In this document: positions 56,405 through 64,000 of the stretch, piece after piece | Position numbering within the stretch: the stretch's first letter is position 1 | Layout of the letters: each line of letters opens with the position of its first letter | Source: a bacterium | Lineage (GTDB): Bacteria > Planctomycetota > JAFGQW01 | Assembly (NCBI GenBank): GCA_030426805.1 | Contig: JAUHXU010000004.1 | Location: 172,792-236,791, forward strand | Reading direction: 5' to 3' | Length of the DNA: 64,000 nucleotides | Program-made: the position numbers and the translations under genes | Notes under the pieces: model-generated | The model's database searches: none | The model's input: only the letters and a program-made list of their open reading frames with translations | What the model was told of the DNA's origin: nothing

Positions 56405-58140
56405 CGATTCGTCGGCTGCCCCGCGAGGTCGTCGATCGAATCGCGGCGGGCGAAGTGGTCGAACGCCCGGCCAGCGTCGTGAAGGAGCTCGTCGAGAATG
56501 CGCTGGATGCCGGTGCGACCCGGATCGCGGTCGACGTGGTCGACGGCGGGCAAGGCGTCATTCGGGTCGTGGACGACGGAGCGGGGATCCCCGCCGAGGA
56601 ACTCGAACTCGCGTTCGCGAGCCACGCGACGAGCAAGATCAGCGATCCCGGCGAGCTCTTTCACGTCGCGTCGCTCGGGTTTCGCGGCGAAGCGCTTTCG
56701 AGCATCGGCTCGATCAGCCGCGCGACGATCCGGAGCCGACCGCCGACCACCGACGAGGGTGCGACGATCGCGTGTGACGAAGGTGCGACCGGTGCCGTGC
56801 GTCCGGCGGGTGGTGCGATCGGCACGACCGTCGAGGTGCGCGACCTGTTCTGCAACACACCGGTTCGCCGGAAGTTCCTGAAGTCGGCGCGCGCGGAGGT
56901 CGGGCGTATCGCGGACTGGCTGAATCGGCTGGCGCTGAGTCGGCCGGACGTCGGTTTCGCGCTGACGAGCGACGAGCGCGAGCTGTTCCGGTATCCGTCC
57001 GGCGACTCGCTGCTGGCGCGCATCGGCCGTGTCCATGGCGCCGAGTTCGAGCGCGACGCGATCGCGGTCGCGGGGACGCGCGGCTCGATGACGCTCGAGG
57101 GATTCGCCCTGCCGCCGGGGCGCGATCGTGGCAACGGCACGTTGATGTGGCTCTACGTCAACGGTCGCTTCGTCCGCGACAAGTCGTGGCTCGCGGCGGT
57201 TCGGGAGGCCTACCGCGGCTTGCTGATGCGCGGTCGCCATCCGGTCGTGTTCCTGTTCCTCGGGATCGACCCCGGCGAGGTCGACGTCAACGTGCATCCG
57301 ACGAAGGAAGAGGTGCGCTTTCGCGAGCCGAGCGCGCTGTTCTCGCTGACGGTCCGTTCGCTCCGCGCCGCACTCGGGGCGGGGGATCTACGGCCGACGG
57401 TCGAACGCTCGGCTGCGTCGGCGCCCCGTGCGCCGGAGACACCGACGATCTTCTCGCCGCCGGCGCGCGAGGCCACGTCGCCACCGCTCGTGCGCGAGAC
57501 CTCGGACGCGCCGGTGTCCACGCCCGCCCGCCCGCACGCATCGGCACCCTCTGCCGACGACGCGGCGAACGCGAGCGCCCGGGTCACGCAACTGCACGAC
57601 ACCTATCTCGTGCAAGAGGGGCCCGACGGGCTCTGGATCACCGACCAGCACGCGCTGCACGAACGAATCCTGTTCGAGGAGATCAAGGCGCGCCTCGCCG
57701 ACGGCCCGCTCGCGGTGCAGCAACTCCTCGTACCGGTGATGGTTCGCCTGGACGCCACCTCGGTGGATCGGCTGCAGGAACACCGCGTGGGCCTCGAGCG
57801 CTTCGGCATCCGCTTCGACGTCGTCGGCACGGACCAGGTCGCGGTCAGCGGCGTGCCGACGGTGCTCGGCGATGCGGACGTGGCCGAGGTCGTGCGCGCG
57901 GCAGCCGAGCGGATCGCCGACGACGTCGAGACGCTCGATGCGATCGCGGACGACGTCGTCGCCGGGCTCGCGTGCAAGGCGGCCGTCAAGGCGGGCGATC
58001 ATCTGAGCGAACCGGTGGCTCGATCGCTGATCGAACAGGGGCGCGCGGTCGCCTCGTCGCCGTTCTGCCCGCACGGCCGTCCGGTGACGGTGCACGTCGC
58101 GCTCAGCGAGATCGAGCGCTGGTTTCGCCGACGCGTATAG
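56401..58140 (+). CDS. mutL: DNA mismatch repair protein MutL
   Basis: A 579-residue GHKL ATPase that links MutS recognition to strand removal. The N-terminal ATPase has AAGEVVERPASVVKELVENALDAGA, DDGAGI, SHATSKI and GFRGEALSSI, plus DLFCNTPVRRKFL. The linker is proline-rich (390-450). The C-terminal domain has the endonuclease-type motif DQHALHERILFEE and a CPHGRP zinc-site cysteine segment, consistent with a nicking MutL (no MutH needed). The ATG overlaps the holA stop. mutS is not in the window. Confidence 0.97.
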   Translation: MTIRRLPREVVDRIAAGEVVERPASVVKELVENALDAGATRIAVDVVDGGQGVIRVVDDGAGIPAEELELAFASHATSKISDPGELFHVASLGFRGEALSSIGSISRATIRSRPPTTDEGATIACDEGATGAVRPAGGAIGTTVEVRDLFCNTPVRRKFLKSARAEVGRIADWLNRLALSRPDVGFALTSDERELFRYPSGDSLLARIGRVHGAEFERDAIAVAGTRGSMTLEGFALPPGRDRGNGTLMWLYVNGRFVRDKSWLAAVREAYRGLLMRGRHPVVFLFLGIDPGEVDVNVHPTKEEVRFREPSALFSLTVRSLRAALGAGDLRPTVERSAASAPRAPETPTIFSPPAREATSPPLVRETSDAPVSTPARPHASAPSADDAANASARVTQLHDTYLVQEGPDGLWITDQHALHERILFEEIKARLADGPLAVQQLLVPVMVRLDATSVDRLQEHRVGLERFGIRFDVVGTDQVAVSGVPTVLGDADVAEVVRAAAERIADDVETLDAIADDVVAGLACKAAVKAGDHLSEPVARSLIEQGRAVASSPFCPHGRPVTVHVALSEIERWFRRRV

Positions 58141-58161
58141 CGCACGCGGCGGCCCGGAGCG

Positions 58162-59025
58162 TCATCGGTCCAGCGCAGCGAGCCACGCCGGCTTCTTCGC
58201 GCGAAGCGAGAAGTAGCGAATCCACAAGCTCGTGTCCGCCTTGTCGTCACCGGCGACGAACACCTTCATCTCGCGGGGGAGCCGGAGCCCGTCGAAGTCG
58301 TGGATCGTCTTCAGCGCGAAGCAGAGGTTCTGCTGCGGCGTCGTCTTCGTCGCGGGAAACTCGATGCCGAGAAAGTAGGGAGGCGTCCCGGGCTTCCGAT
58401 TGACGTAGTAGCGCAGCCGTTCGCCCCCGATCGTGTGATCGATCACGTGCGACTCCATGCCGCCACCGGAGTCGGCCCGAACGTAGGTCACCGTCGCGTC
58501 CGACCGCAGGAGTCGCCCGGCGACGAACGTGTCGACGACGAAGCGCGTGCGCGTGAGGTCGTCCTTGATCAACTCGAGGTCGCTCTTGTAGCCCTTCTGG
58601 TAGTCGATGATCTTGCGCTTGCCGCGTTCGACGATGAAGTGCAACTTGCCGGTGAAGCCCTTGATCGCGACGTCGCCGGTCCCCTTGGCTTCGAGGCGCG
58701 TGGCGATCGTCTCGACGACGGCGTTTCGTTTGCCCTTCGTGCGGCTCTTCTTCGACTTGTCGGGCTTCGGCGCACGCGTGTAGAACTGCTCGACGCCGAA
58801 TTCGTTGTGGTCCCCCTCGGCGCTTCGGCGCCGAATGCTGCCCTGGAACCACACCGAGACTGTCGATCCCCCGACCGTGGATGCCCCGGTGCTGCCGGCG
58901 CCGTGCGCGTCGAGGGCCGACCGCAGGATCGCGCGCGCGTCGGGCGTGCCGGTGGGGGGCGTCGCCGGCGCTTGGGCGGCCGCGCCGGCCGATGCGAGGA
59001 TGACGAACGCGAGCGTGCGGATCAT
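58162..59025 (-). CDS. Secreted protein of unknown function
   Basis: A 287-residue protein with a signal peptide at 1-18 (MIRTLAFVILASAGAAAQA, cleavage after AAA or AQA). The mature part starts with a proline/threonine-rich linker, then an alpha/beta region with RAILRSALDAHGAG, a lysine-rich central stretch (PDKSKKSRTKGKR), and a beta-rich end (SHVIDHTIGGERLRYYVNR, PREMKVFVAGDDKADTSLWIRYF). The order of beta strands resembles outer-membrane lipoprotein-sorting proteins (LolA-like) but the match is too weak to name. ATG 59025 has GGAG 9 bases upstream. It converges on mutL and is divergent from miaA. Confidence 0.8.
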   Translation of the reverse strand: MIRTLAFVILASAGAAAQAPATPPTGTPDARAILRSALDAHGAGSTGASTVGGSTVSVWFQGSIRRRSAEGDHNEFGVEQFYTRAPKPDKSKKSRTKGKRNAVVETIATRLEAKGTGDVAIKGFTGKLHFIVERGKRKIIDYQKGYKSDLELIKDDLTRTRFVVDTFVAGRLLRSDATVTYVRADSGGGMESHVIDHTIGGERLRYYVNRKPGTPPYFLGIEFPATKTTPQQNLCFALKTIHDFDGLRLPREMKVFVAGDDKADTSLWIRYFSLRAKKPAWLAALDR

Positions 59026-59124
59026 CGGCGGTCTCCTCGGTTCGTGCCCCAACGGGGACGTGCTACTCTTGGGCGTTCAGCGACGAAGCGCGTCACCGCG
59101 ACGCACCGGGACATCTTATCAAGC

Positions 59125-60054
59125 ATGATCGACTCGACGTCACGAACCCTCCGAGCCGTCGTCGGCCCGACCGCGTCGGGCAAGGGCACGCTGGCCCGTG
59201 CGATCGCGGACCGGGTGGACTGCGATCTGCTCGTCGTCGACTCGATGAAGGTGTATCGCGGCCTCGACGTAGGATCGGCGAAGCCGGTCGCCGCCAACCG
59301 TGCCCGATACCGCTACCGACTCGTGGACCTCGTGGATCCGCGCGACCGCTTCAGCGTCGCCGAGTGGCTACGCGCGGCGGAGGCTGCCGAAGCGGCCGCG
59401 CCGCCGGACCGCGCGTTGTTCGTGGGCGGGACCGCGCTCTACCTCCGCGCGCTGCGCCACGGCCTCTTCGAGGGAGCCGGGCGAGACGATGCGGTTCGGG
59501 CCCGGCTGGAGGGCGACGTCGAACGCGCCGGGGCACCGGCACTGCACGCGCGGCTCCGCACGGTCGACCCGGCGGCCGCGGACCGGATCCACCCGAACGA
59601 CGCGAAGCGCATCGTCCGCGCACTGGAGGTGTTCGAGGTCACGGGCTCGCCGATCAGCGCGATCCAGCGCGAGGGCCGCATCGACCGGCGGCCGGTCCGA
59701 TGGGTCGGGCTCCGCTGGTCGCGCGAGGCGCTGCGGCGCCGGATCGCTCGGCGGGTTGCCCGCATGCTCGACGCCGGGCTCGTCGAGGAGGTCGCGGGAC
59801 TCGAGCGCACCGGGGCGTTCGGGCCGACGGCGGCCGAGGCGATCGGCTACCCCGAGATTCGCGAGCACCTCGCCGGCCGGACGACGCTGGCCGAAGCGGT
59901 CGAGGCGATCGAGCGCCACACGGCGCAACTCGCGCGTCGGCAGATGACCTGGCTCCGGTCGTGGGACGACATCGCGTGGATCGACCTCGACGAGGAGGAC
60001 GATCCGTGTGCGCACGTGGATCGCGCACTCGAGCATCTCGGGTGGAGCGACTGA
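59125..60054 (+). CDS. miaA: tRNA dimethylallyltransferase
   Basis: A 309-residue enzyme that adds the isopentenyl group to A37 of UNN-reading tRNAs. The P-loop is GPTASGKGT (14-22; the usual last Ser/Thr pair is slightly varied), DSMKVYRGLDVGSAKP follows, then VGGTALYLRALRHGLFEG and HPNDAKRIVRALEV. The C-terminal ALYTA insertion is short. The family is clear. No neighbour hints at regulation; a hairpin follows the stop. Confidence 0.96.
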   Translation: MIDSTSRTLRAVVGPTASGKGTLARAIADRVDCDLLVVDSMKVYRGLDVGSAKPVAANRARYRYRLVDLVDPRDRFSVAEWLRAAEAAEAAAPPDRALFVGGTALYLRALRHGLFEGAGRDDAVRARLEGDVERAGAPALHARLRTVDPAAADRIHPNDAKRIVRALEVFEVTGSPISAIQREGRIDRRPVRWVGLRWSREALRRRIARRVARMLDAGLVEEVAGLERTGAFGPTAAEAIGYPEIREHLAGRTTLAEAVEAIERHTAQLARRQMTWLRSWDDIAWIDLDEEDDPCAHVDRALEHLGWSD

Positions 60055-60094
60055 CCGCACCCGCGTTGCGTTCGTGAACGGCGGGTACGTGCGA

Positions 60095-60134
60095 GGGGCC
60101 CGCGACGGTGTCGGAAACGCCTGTCGCGAGCCCC
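60095..60134. terminator. Hairpin between convergent miaA and small lipoprotein
   Basis: GGGGC-C-CGCGAC (60095-60106) pairs with GTCGCG-A-GCCCC (60123-60134) with one mismatch and a 16-base loop. It sits in the 109-base gap between miaA (+) and the small lipoprotein (-) and may stop both. Confidence 0.5.
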
Positions 60135-60163
60135 GGATGCGTGCTGGACGCGGTTCGGTCCGA

Positions 60164-60436
60164 TCAGTTGGTCGGATCGTCCCAGTCGTGCAGCATGAAG
60201 TGGCGATCGAACGAACGATGGAGGCTCTCCATCTTGTTCCGCATGCTCTGCGAGGAGCTGTCGAGGTAATCACCCCAGCTGTCCCAGAAGCCATCCTGGT
60301 CGAACGGATCGATCACGGCCGTGCCGGCCTGCCAGACGGCCGACGAGCCGATCATCACCGCGCGGCAGCCGAGCGGCGCGAGGATCATGCACGCGAGAAC
60401 CAGGCCGAGGACCATCTTGCTCATGGCCTTCTTCAT
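60164..60436 (-). CDS. Small lipoprotein of unknown function
   Basis: A 90-residue protein, lipobox LAPLGC (about C24), then a short mature part rich in W, D, S and M (FDQDGFWDSWGDYLDSSSQSMRNKMESLHRSF split over 45-80). ATG 60436 has GGGAAAGGG 7-15 bases upstream; the ATG at 60442 is too close to that site. No family is recognised. It lies downstream of nadD on the same strand, 178 bases apart, so probably independent. Confidence 0.8.
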   Translation of the reverse strand: MKKAMSKMVLGLVLACMILAPLGCRAVMIGSSAVWQAGTAVIDPFDQDGFWDSWGDYLDSSSQSMRNKMESLHRSFDRHFMLHDWDDPTN

Positions 60437-60614
60437 GGTCATCCCTTTCCCAACGATGGAAGTGCGTTAGCGTGTTCAGACGTGTGTGGGAACTATCGAG
60501 TCCGGTTGCCGACACGCGCACCGCACGGACGGCGCGGGGGCGTGTAGCCCACACGCGCACCCGATGATTCTTTTCCCTGTTCGCGCGTCAGTGTATGGGA
60601 CCCCCGGGGCGGGG

Positions 60615-61262
60615 TCAACTGCAATCTCGGGCAGAAGTTGCGTCCGTGTAGAGGCCGCGACGCCGGATGTGGGCCTCGACCGCTGCCGGGACGCGGTGGC
60701 GAATCGACAGGCCGTCGGCCACCCGGCGGCGAATCGCCGTCGAAGAGACCCCGATCGGCGTCGTCGGAACGCAGTGCTCCCGGATACTCCTGATCTGAGC
60801 ATCCGTTATGATCGCCCCGAGTTCGGCGAGGTCACCGATCGTCGTACCGGGCCGGACCGCCGTCGCGAACTGGGCGAGTGACGGCAGTTCCGCGGCGCGA
60901 TACCACGTGTGCAACTGGGCGAGCGAATCGGCGCCGATCAGGAAGAAGCGCTCGTCGTCGGGCCGCTCGTCGCGCAGCGCCGACAGCGTGTCGAACGTGT
61001 AGGACGGTCCGTCCCGTCGGGTCTCGCGCAGATCGATCGCGAAGTCGGGTTCGTCGGCGATCGCGAGTTCCAGCATCGCGACGCGATCGGTCAACGCGCT
61101 CACGGTGCGCCCCGCCTTGTGCGGCGGTTGCTTCGCCGGTAGCCACACGACGCGGTCCAGTCGCAAGGCGTCCGCGAGTTCCCGCGCGCTGATCAGGTGG
61201 CCGACGTGCACCGGGTCGAACGTGCCGCCGAGGTAGCCGATACGAGCCGGCTGATCGCCCAT
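60615..61262 (-). CDS. nadD: Nicotinate-nucleotide adenylyltransferase
   Basis: A 215-residue enzyme that makes deamido-NAD from nicotinate mononucleotide and ATP. The N-terminal GGTFDPVHVGH (12-22) is the HxGH nucleotidyltransferase motif, and the VSSTAIRRRVADGLS region near 180 is the second signature (SSTxIR). GAGAGGAGG lies upstream of the ATG. A GACCCC/GGGGTC hairpin (60599-60616) overlaps the stop and could act as a weak terminator. The following lipoprotein gene has its own start. Confidence 0.94.
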   Translation of the reverse strand: MGDQPARIGYLGGTFDPVHVGHLISARELADALRLDRVVWLPAKQPPHKAGRTVSALTDRVAMLELAIADEPDFAIDLRETRRDGPSYTFDTLSALRDERPDDERFFLIGADSLAQLHTWYRAAELPSLAQFATAVRPGTTIGDLAELGAIITDAQIRSIREHCVPTTPIGVSSTAIRRRVADGLSIRHRVPAAVEAHIRRRGLYTDATSARDCS

Positions 61263-61344
61263 CGCGATACCTCCTCTCCGCGATTCTACCGAGTGCGCCG
61301 CGGATTCTCCGCGACCTTTTGGATCGGCTCCCGACCGTTAGGGC

Positions 61345-63297
61345 ATGATCCCGTTCGGACACGTCCTCGCATCACTGGTCGCCCCGGTCCAGGTCGCGCT
61401 GACCACGACCGTTCCCGAGGCCCGCGGCCCGTTCCTCGCCGGCGTGCCGCTGCCGCGGGGTGCGGTGCAAACGGTCGAACGACTCGTGCGCGTCGACCGT
61501 GGGGCCGGCACACGGCGTCGGGTGCCCGCGCGCTTCACGCCGCTGTTGCGCTGGCCCGACGGGTCGTTGCGTTGGGTGGCGGTCGAGGGCTATCGGCACC
61601 TCCGCGGGCGACGTGCGACGGTGCGGTCGGGGTCGCGGCACGCGTCCCCGTCGGCGGCGCCGGACGTCGAGTGGATCGACGAGACCCGCGCGCGGATCGG
61701 GCTCGGGCGCTGGGCCGTCGACATCCGTCGGGTCGGCGATGCGTGTCCGTGCGCCGCGTTCGGACCGGGGCTGCCGGCCGCGGTCGCGCCCGACGCCGGT
61801 GGTGGCTTCGCGTTCGCGTGGGACGACGGGGCGCCGGTGACGTGTCGTTTGCGGCGCGTCGACCCGATCGCGGGCGCTGCACGCGTGATCGTGTGCGACG
61901 TGGATCGGCGCTTCGCCGCGTCGTGGCTCTTCGACGTCGACGGCCACTGGACGCTCGATGTGCGGGTGGATCGGTGGCCACCCACCGGCGAGCGGCTGGT
62001 GCTGCGAATGCCGTGTCCGGGCGCGCCGCCCGTGCTCGAAACGGGATTGCTTCGCTTCAACGGAGGGATCGTCGCGGTGCTCGACCCCGATCACCTCGGG
62101 CCCCGGGCGATCCGGATCGAGGGCGGCACCCTCGTCGTCGACGTCGTCGTGCGGGCGCGCACCGCGGCCGGCGCCGGCGCGCGACTTCGCTTCTCTTGGG
62201 GCATGGCGGCGGATCCGATCGGACTCCGGCGCTGGCTCGACGACCCGGGCGGGGGGTGGCGCCCGTCGGCCCGCGCGCTCCGGTCGGCCGGGTGGGCGAC
62301 GCCCAAGCGTGCGCCCGGGGCCCTCGCGCGCGACCTGCTCGAACTGCTGCTCGCGGATTTCGACGCCCCGTCGGCGCGCAACGGGCACGACCTCGGCGAC
62401 TTCCACGTCCCGCATCTCGGCTGGTCCAACGGCGAGTTCGACGCGTTGCTCGCCCTCGTCCGCGGTGCGCTCTGGGACCGCGATCCTCGGGCCTGGCGAT
62501 GGGCGCGCCGCGCGGCGCGTCACCTCCGCGACGTCGACTGGGATCGCGACGCGAGCGACCTGCCGTTCATGCACGGGTTCGAGCACCGCGGCACCGTGGA
62601 ACTCGGTCACGTGTGGCTCGAAGGACTCGTCCGCTTCGGCTGCCTCGCCGGGGATGCGCGGTGTCTCGACGTCGCTGAGCGGATCGCCGCGGCGATCGCC
62701 GAGCGAGCGATGCGTCGTGACGGTCGCTTTCGACTCGAGCGCGAATACGGTTGGGTCTTGCACGCGCTCACCGTCGCGGCAGACGCGTGGCCCGGCGACG
62801 CGCGATTCGACGCCGCGGCGCATGCGGTCGCCGCATCGCTACTGGAGCGAACGCGCGCGAGCGGACACCTCGCGATCGAATCGCTTCGATCGGGGCGCGG
62901 CTATCGTACGACGACGTTCGTCGCGGTCGGGATCGTCGCGCCGGCGCTCGCCCGACATGCGATGCGTACCGGTGATCGCCGCGCGGCGGCGGTCGCGCGA
63001 CGGATCGTTCGCGCGGCGCGTCTCGACGGCTGGGATCCCGAACGCGCACGTCTGTCGTGGAGCATCGTCACGGACGATTCGGGCCGCCGCCTCGCCGCGC
63101 GCGGCTCGGTCGCGGGCGGTGACATGCTCTTCGTCGCCGCCGGGGCACGCGTCGCCGGTGGCGCGGACGAGCAGCCGTGGACGCGGACCCTCGAGCGTGT
63201 CGGTGCGCGCCGGTTCCGCCGCAGCGGCCTCGGCGCCCACGGCACGGCCCGCGTCCGAGCGATCCACGCGCTCTGGACGCTGGCCGGCGGCGAGTAG
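61345..63297 (+). CDS. YetA/exo-rhamnogalacturonan-lyase-like protein, unknown substrate
   Basis: A 650-residue protein without a clear signal peptide. Residues 20-95 resemble the opening of YetA-type or exo-rhamnogalacturonan-lyase-like proteins: PFLAGVPLPRGAVQTVERL, then RVPARFTPLLRWPDGSLRWVAVEG. A beta domain runs to about 280. The C-terminal part (about 330-600) is a helical barrel of the alpha/alpha toroid kind (FHVPHLGWSNGEFDALLALVRGALWDRD, FMHGFEHRGTVELGHVWLEGLV, LHALTVAADAWPGD). This suggests polysaccharide binding or breakdown, but no catalytic residues can be assigned by eye. It is divergent from nadD by 82 bases. The family call is tentative. Confidence 0.6.
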   Translation: MIPFGHVLASLVAPVQVALTTTVPEARGPFLAGVPLPRGAVQTVERLVRVDRGAGTRRRVPARFTPLLRWPDGSLRWVAVEGYRHLRGRRATVRSGSRHASPSAAPDVEWIDETRARIGLGRWAVDIRRVGDACPCAAFGPGLPAAVAPDAGGGFAFAWDDGAPVTCRLRRVDPIAGAARVIVCDVDRRFAASWLFDVDGHWTLDVRVDRWPPTGERLVLRMPCPGAPPVLETGLLRFNGGIVAVLDPDHLGPRAIRIEGGTLVVDVVVRARTAAGAGARLRFSWGMAADPIGLRRWLDDPGGGWRPSARALRSAGWATPKRAPGALARDLLELLLADFDAPSARNGHDLGDFHVPHLGWSNGEFDALLALVRGALWDRDPRAWRWARRAARHLRDVDWDRDASDLPFMHGFEHRGTVELGHVWLEGLVRFGCLAGDARCLDVAERIAAAIAERAMRRDGRFRLEREYGWVLHALTVAADAWPGDARFDAAAHAVAASLLERTRASGHLAIESLRSGRGYRTTTFVAVGIVAPALARHAMRTGDRRAAAVARRIVRAARLDGWDPERARLSWSIVTDDSGRRLAARGSVAGGDMLFVAAGARVAGGADEQPWTRTLERVGARRFRRSGLGAHGTARVRAIHALWTLAGGE

Positions 63298-63304
63298 CGC
63301 GGCG

Positions 63305-64000
63305 CTACTTCTCGGGCTGCGTGGCCGACGGTGTCGACGGTGTCTCGTCGCCGGACGGTGTTCCGGGCGCGACGCCCGCTGGCGAACCGGATCGCGGATT
63401 GGCCTGGGGGTCGGCCTGGGGATCGGGTTGCGGGTCCGGCTGGGAGTCGCGCTCCCGGTCGCTCTCCGCGGGCGCGTCCTCGAAGCGCAGGGTCTCGATC
63501 ACGCGCCACGCACCGTCCGGGATCCGGTTGCGTTGCTCGAACAGGAACGAGTCGAAGCGCGTGACGCCTTCGCGGCGGGACAGCGATGCCTGGAACTCCG
63601 CGTTGACGTTCCACTCGGCCGGCAGGAACCGATCGATCAGGGCGAGGGCGACGTAGGCGACGAGCGCCCCTTTCGCGAGGCCGAACACGCCGCCGAGGGC
63701 CCGGTCGAACCCGCCGAAGCGCATCCGTTGCATCGCCTTGCGGACGAACGTGCTGAGGACGAGCCACACGCCCCAGGTGAGGATGAACAGCAGCGTGAAC
63801 GAGGCGATCACCGCGGTCGAGCTGTCCTCGGTCAGGCCGAGGTCGAGCATCCACGAGGCGACGGTGTTGCCGAGCTCGAGCGCGACGACGATCGCGGCGA
63901 GCACGCCGATGATCCCGGCCACCTGGGTGAAGAAGCCCTTGATCAGGCCGACGATGAGCGAGAACAGCAGCAGTGCGGCGACGCAGACGTCGACCCAGTT
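63305..64000 (-). CDS. CvpA-family membrane protein, 5' end cut off by window
   Basis: The minus-strand frame is open to the window edge, so the true start lies beyond 64000; codons from 64000 read NWVDVCVAALLLFSLIVGLIKGFFTQVAGIIG, the typical start of CvpA proteins, only a few residues short. Four membrane helices are visible. CvpA is linked to colicin V production and to envelope stress; its exact activity is unknown. The C-terminal 60 residues are acidic and proline-rich with a short DPQPDPQADPQANP repeat, which is not usual. It converges on the YetA-like gene with 7 bases between. At least 231 residues lie in the window. Confidence 0.85.
   Translation of the reverse strand, partial: NWVDVCVAALLLFSLIVGLIKGFFTQVAGIIGVLAAIVVALELGNTVASWMLDLGLTEDSSTAVIASFTLLFILTWGVWLVLSTFVRKAMQRMRFGGFDRALGGVFGLAKGALVAYVALALIDRFLPAEWNVNAEFQASLSRREGVTRFDSFLFEQRNRIPDGAWRVIETLRFEDAPAESDRERDSQPDPQPDPQADPQANPRSGSPAGVAPGTPSGDETPSTPSATQPEK

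Overview
The window is a GC-rich (roughly two thirds G+C by eye) bacterial chromosome segment, densely coded on both strands. It encodes a Gram-negative style envelope (LPS Kdo transferase WaaA, MacB-like tripartite exporter, lipoproteins), a Ser/Thr kinase of the PknB type, a flotillin/NfeD operon, a type II pseudopilin and large secreted Ig-like/beta-propeller lipoproteins. This mix, with scattered housekeeping genes rather than conserved large operons, suggests a member of the Planctomycetota or a related PVC lineage; that placement is inference from gene content only. No mobile element, prophage or CRISPR array was seen.

Layout. 1-4259 (+): two membrane-fusion adaptors, an ABC ATPase and an FtsX/MacB permease. 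4263-5867 (-): the standout gene, a signal-peptide-bearing homologue of animal selenoprotein N whose reading frame crosses an in-frame TGA at 5007-5009 inside an ESC-U-GSGKT motif, followed at the right distance by a perfect 7-bp hairpin that looks like a bacterial SECIS element. A MocR-type regulator (5957-7363, +) is divergent from it, with TTGTCAC repeats between and over the regulator start. 7350-9589 (-): a deacetylase-fold hydrolase coupled to an M16 peptidase. 9690-14524: uvrB and uvrC flank a lipoprotein of the M14 amidase fold that has lost all three zinc ligands. 14619-15521 (-): xerD. 15654-22370 (+): a tightly overlapping run of DksA-like regulator, lspA, pyrD, a response regulator with an uncharacterised N-terminal domain, secA and waaA, then metK.

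23829-26416 (+): pseudopilin, secreted protein, ribD. 26422-34281 (-): seven genes, nfeD-like protease, small NfeD, floA, a membrane protein, a Ser/Thr kinase and a histidine kinase/response regulator pair. 34400-34476 (-): tRNA-Ala(GGC). 34890-37422: a coiled-coil membrane protein, a DnaQ-type exonuclease and a BI-1 family membrane protein. 37580-43782 (+): FecCD/BtuCD-like importer pair, threonine aldolase, phosphohexomutase, SAM hydrolase and LarC. 44015-45241 (+): secreted SH3-type protein. 45315-48705 (-): ruvB, a SpoIID-domain protein and tgt, chained by 4-base start/stop overlaps. 49159-54430 (+): two tandem paralogous lipoproteins. 54586-58140 (+): CPBP protease, holA, mutL. 58162-64000: a secreted unknown, miaA, a small lipoprotein, nadD, a protein resembling the YetA/exo-rhamnogalacturonan-lyase-like family, and the start-truncated end of a CvpA-family gene.

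The strongest candidate for something new is the bacterial selenoprotein N with its own SECIS-like element and divergent MocR regulator. Ordinary gene calling will split it into two hypothetical proteins.
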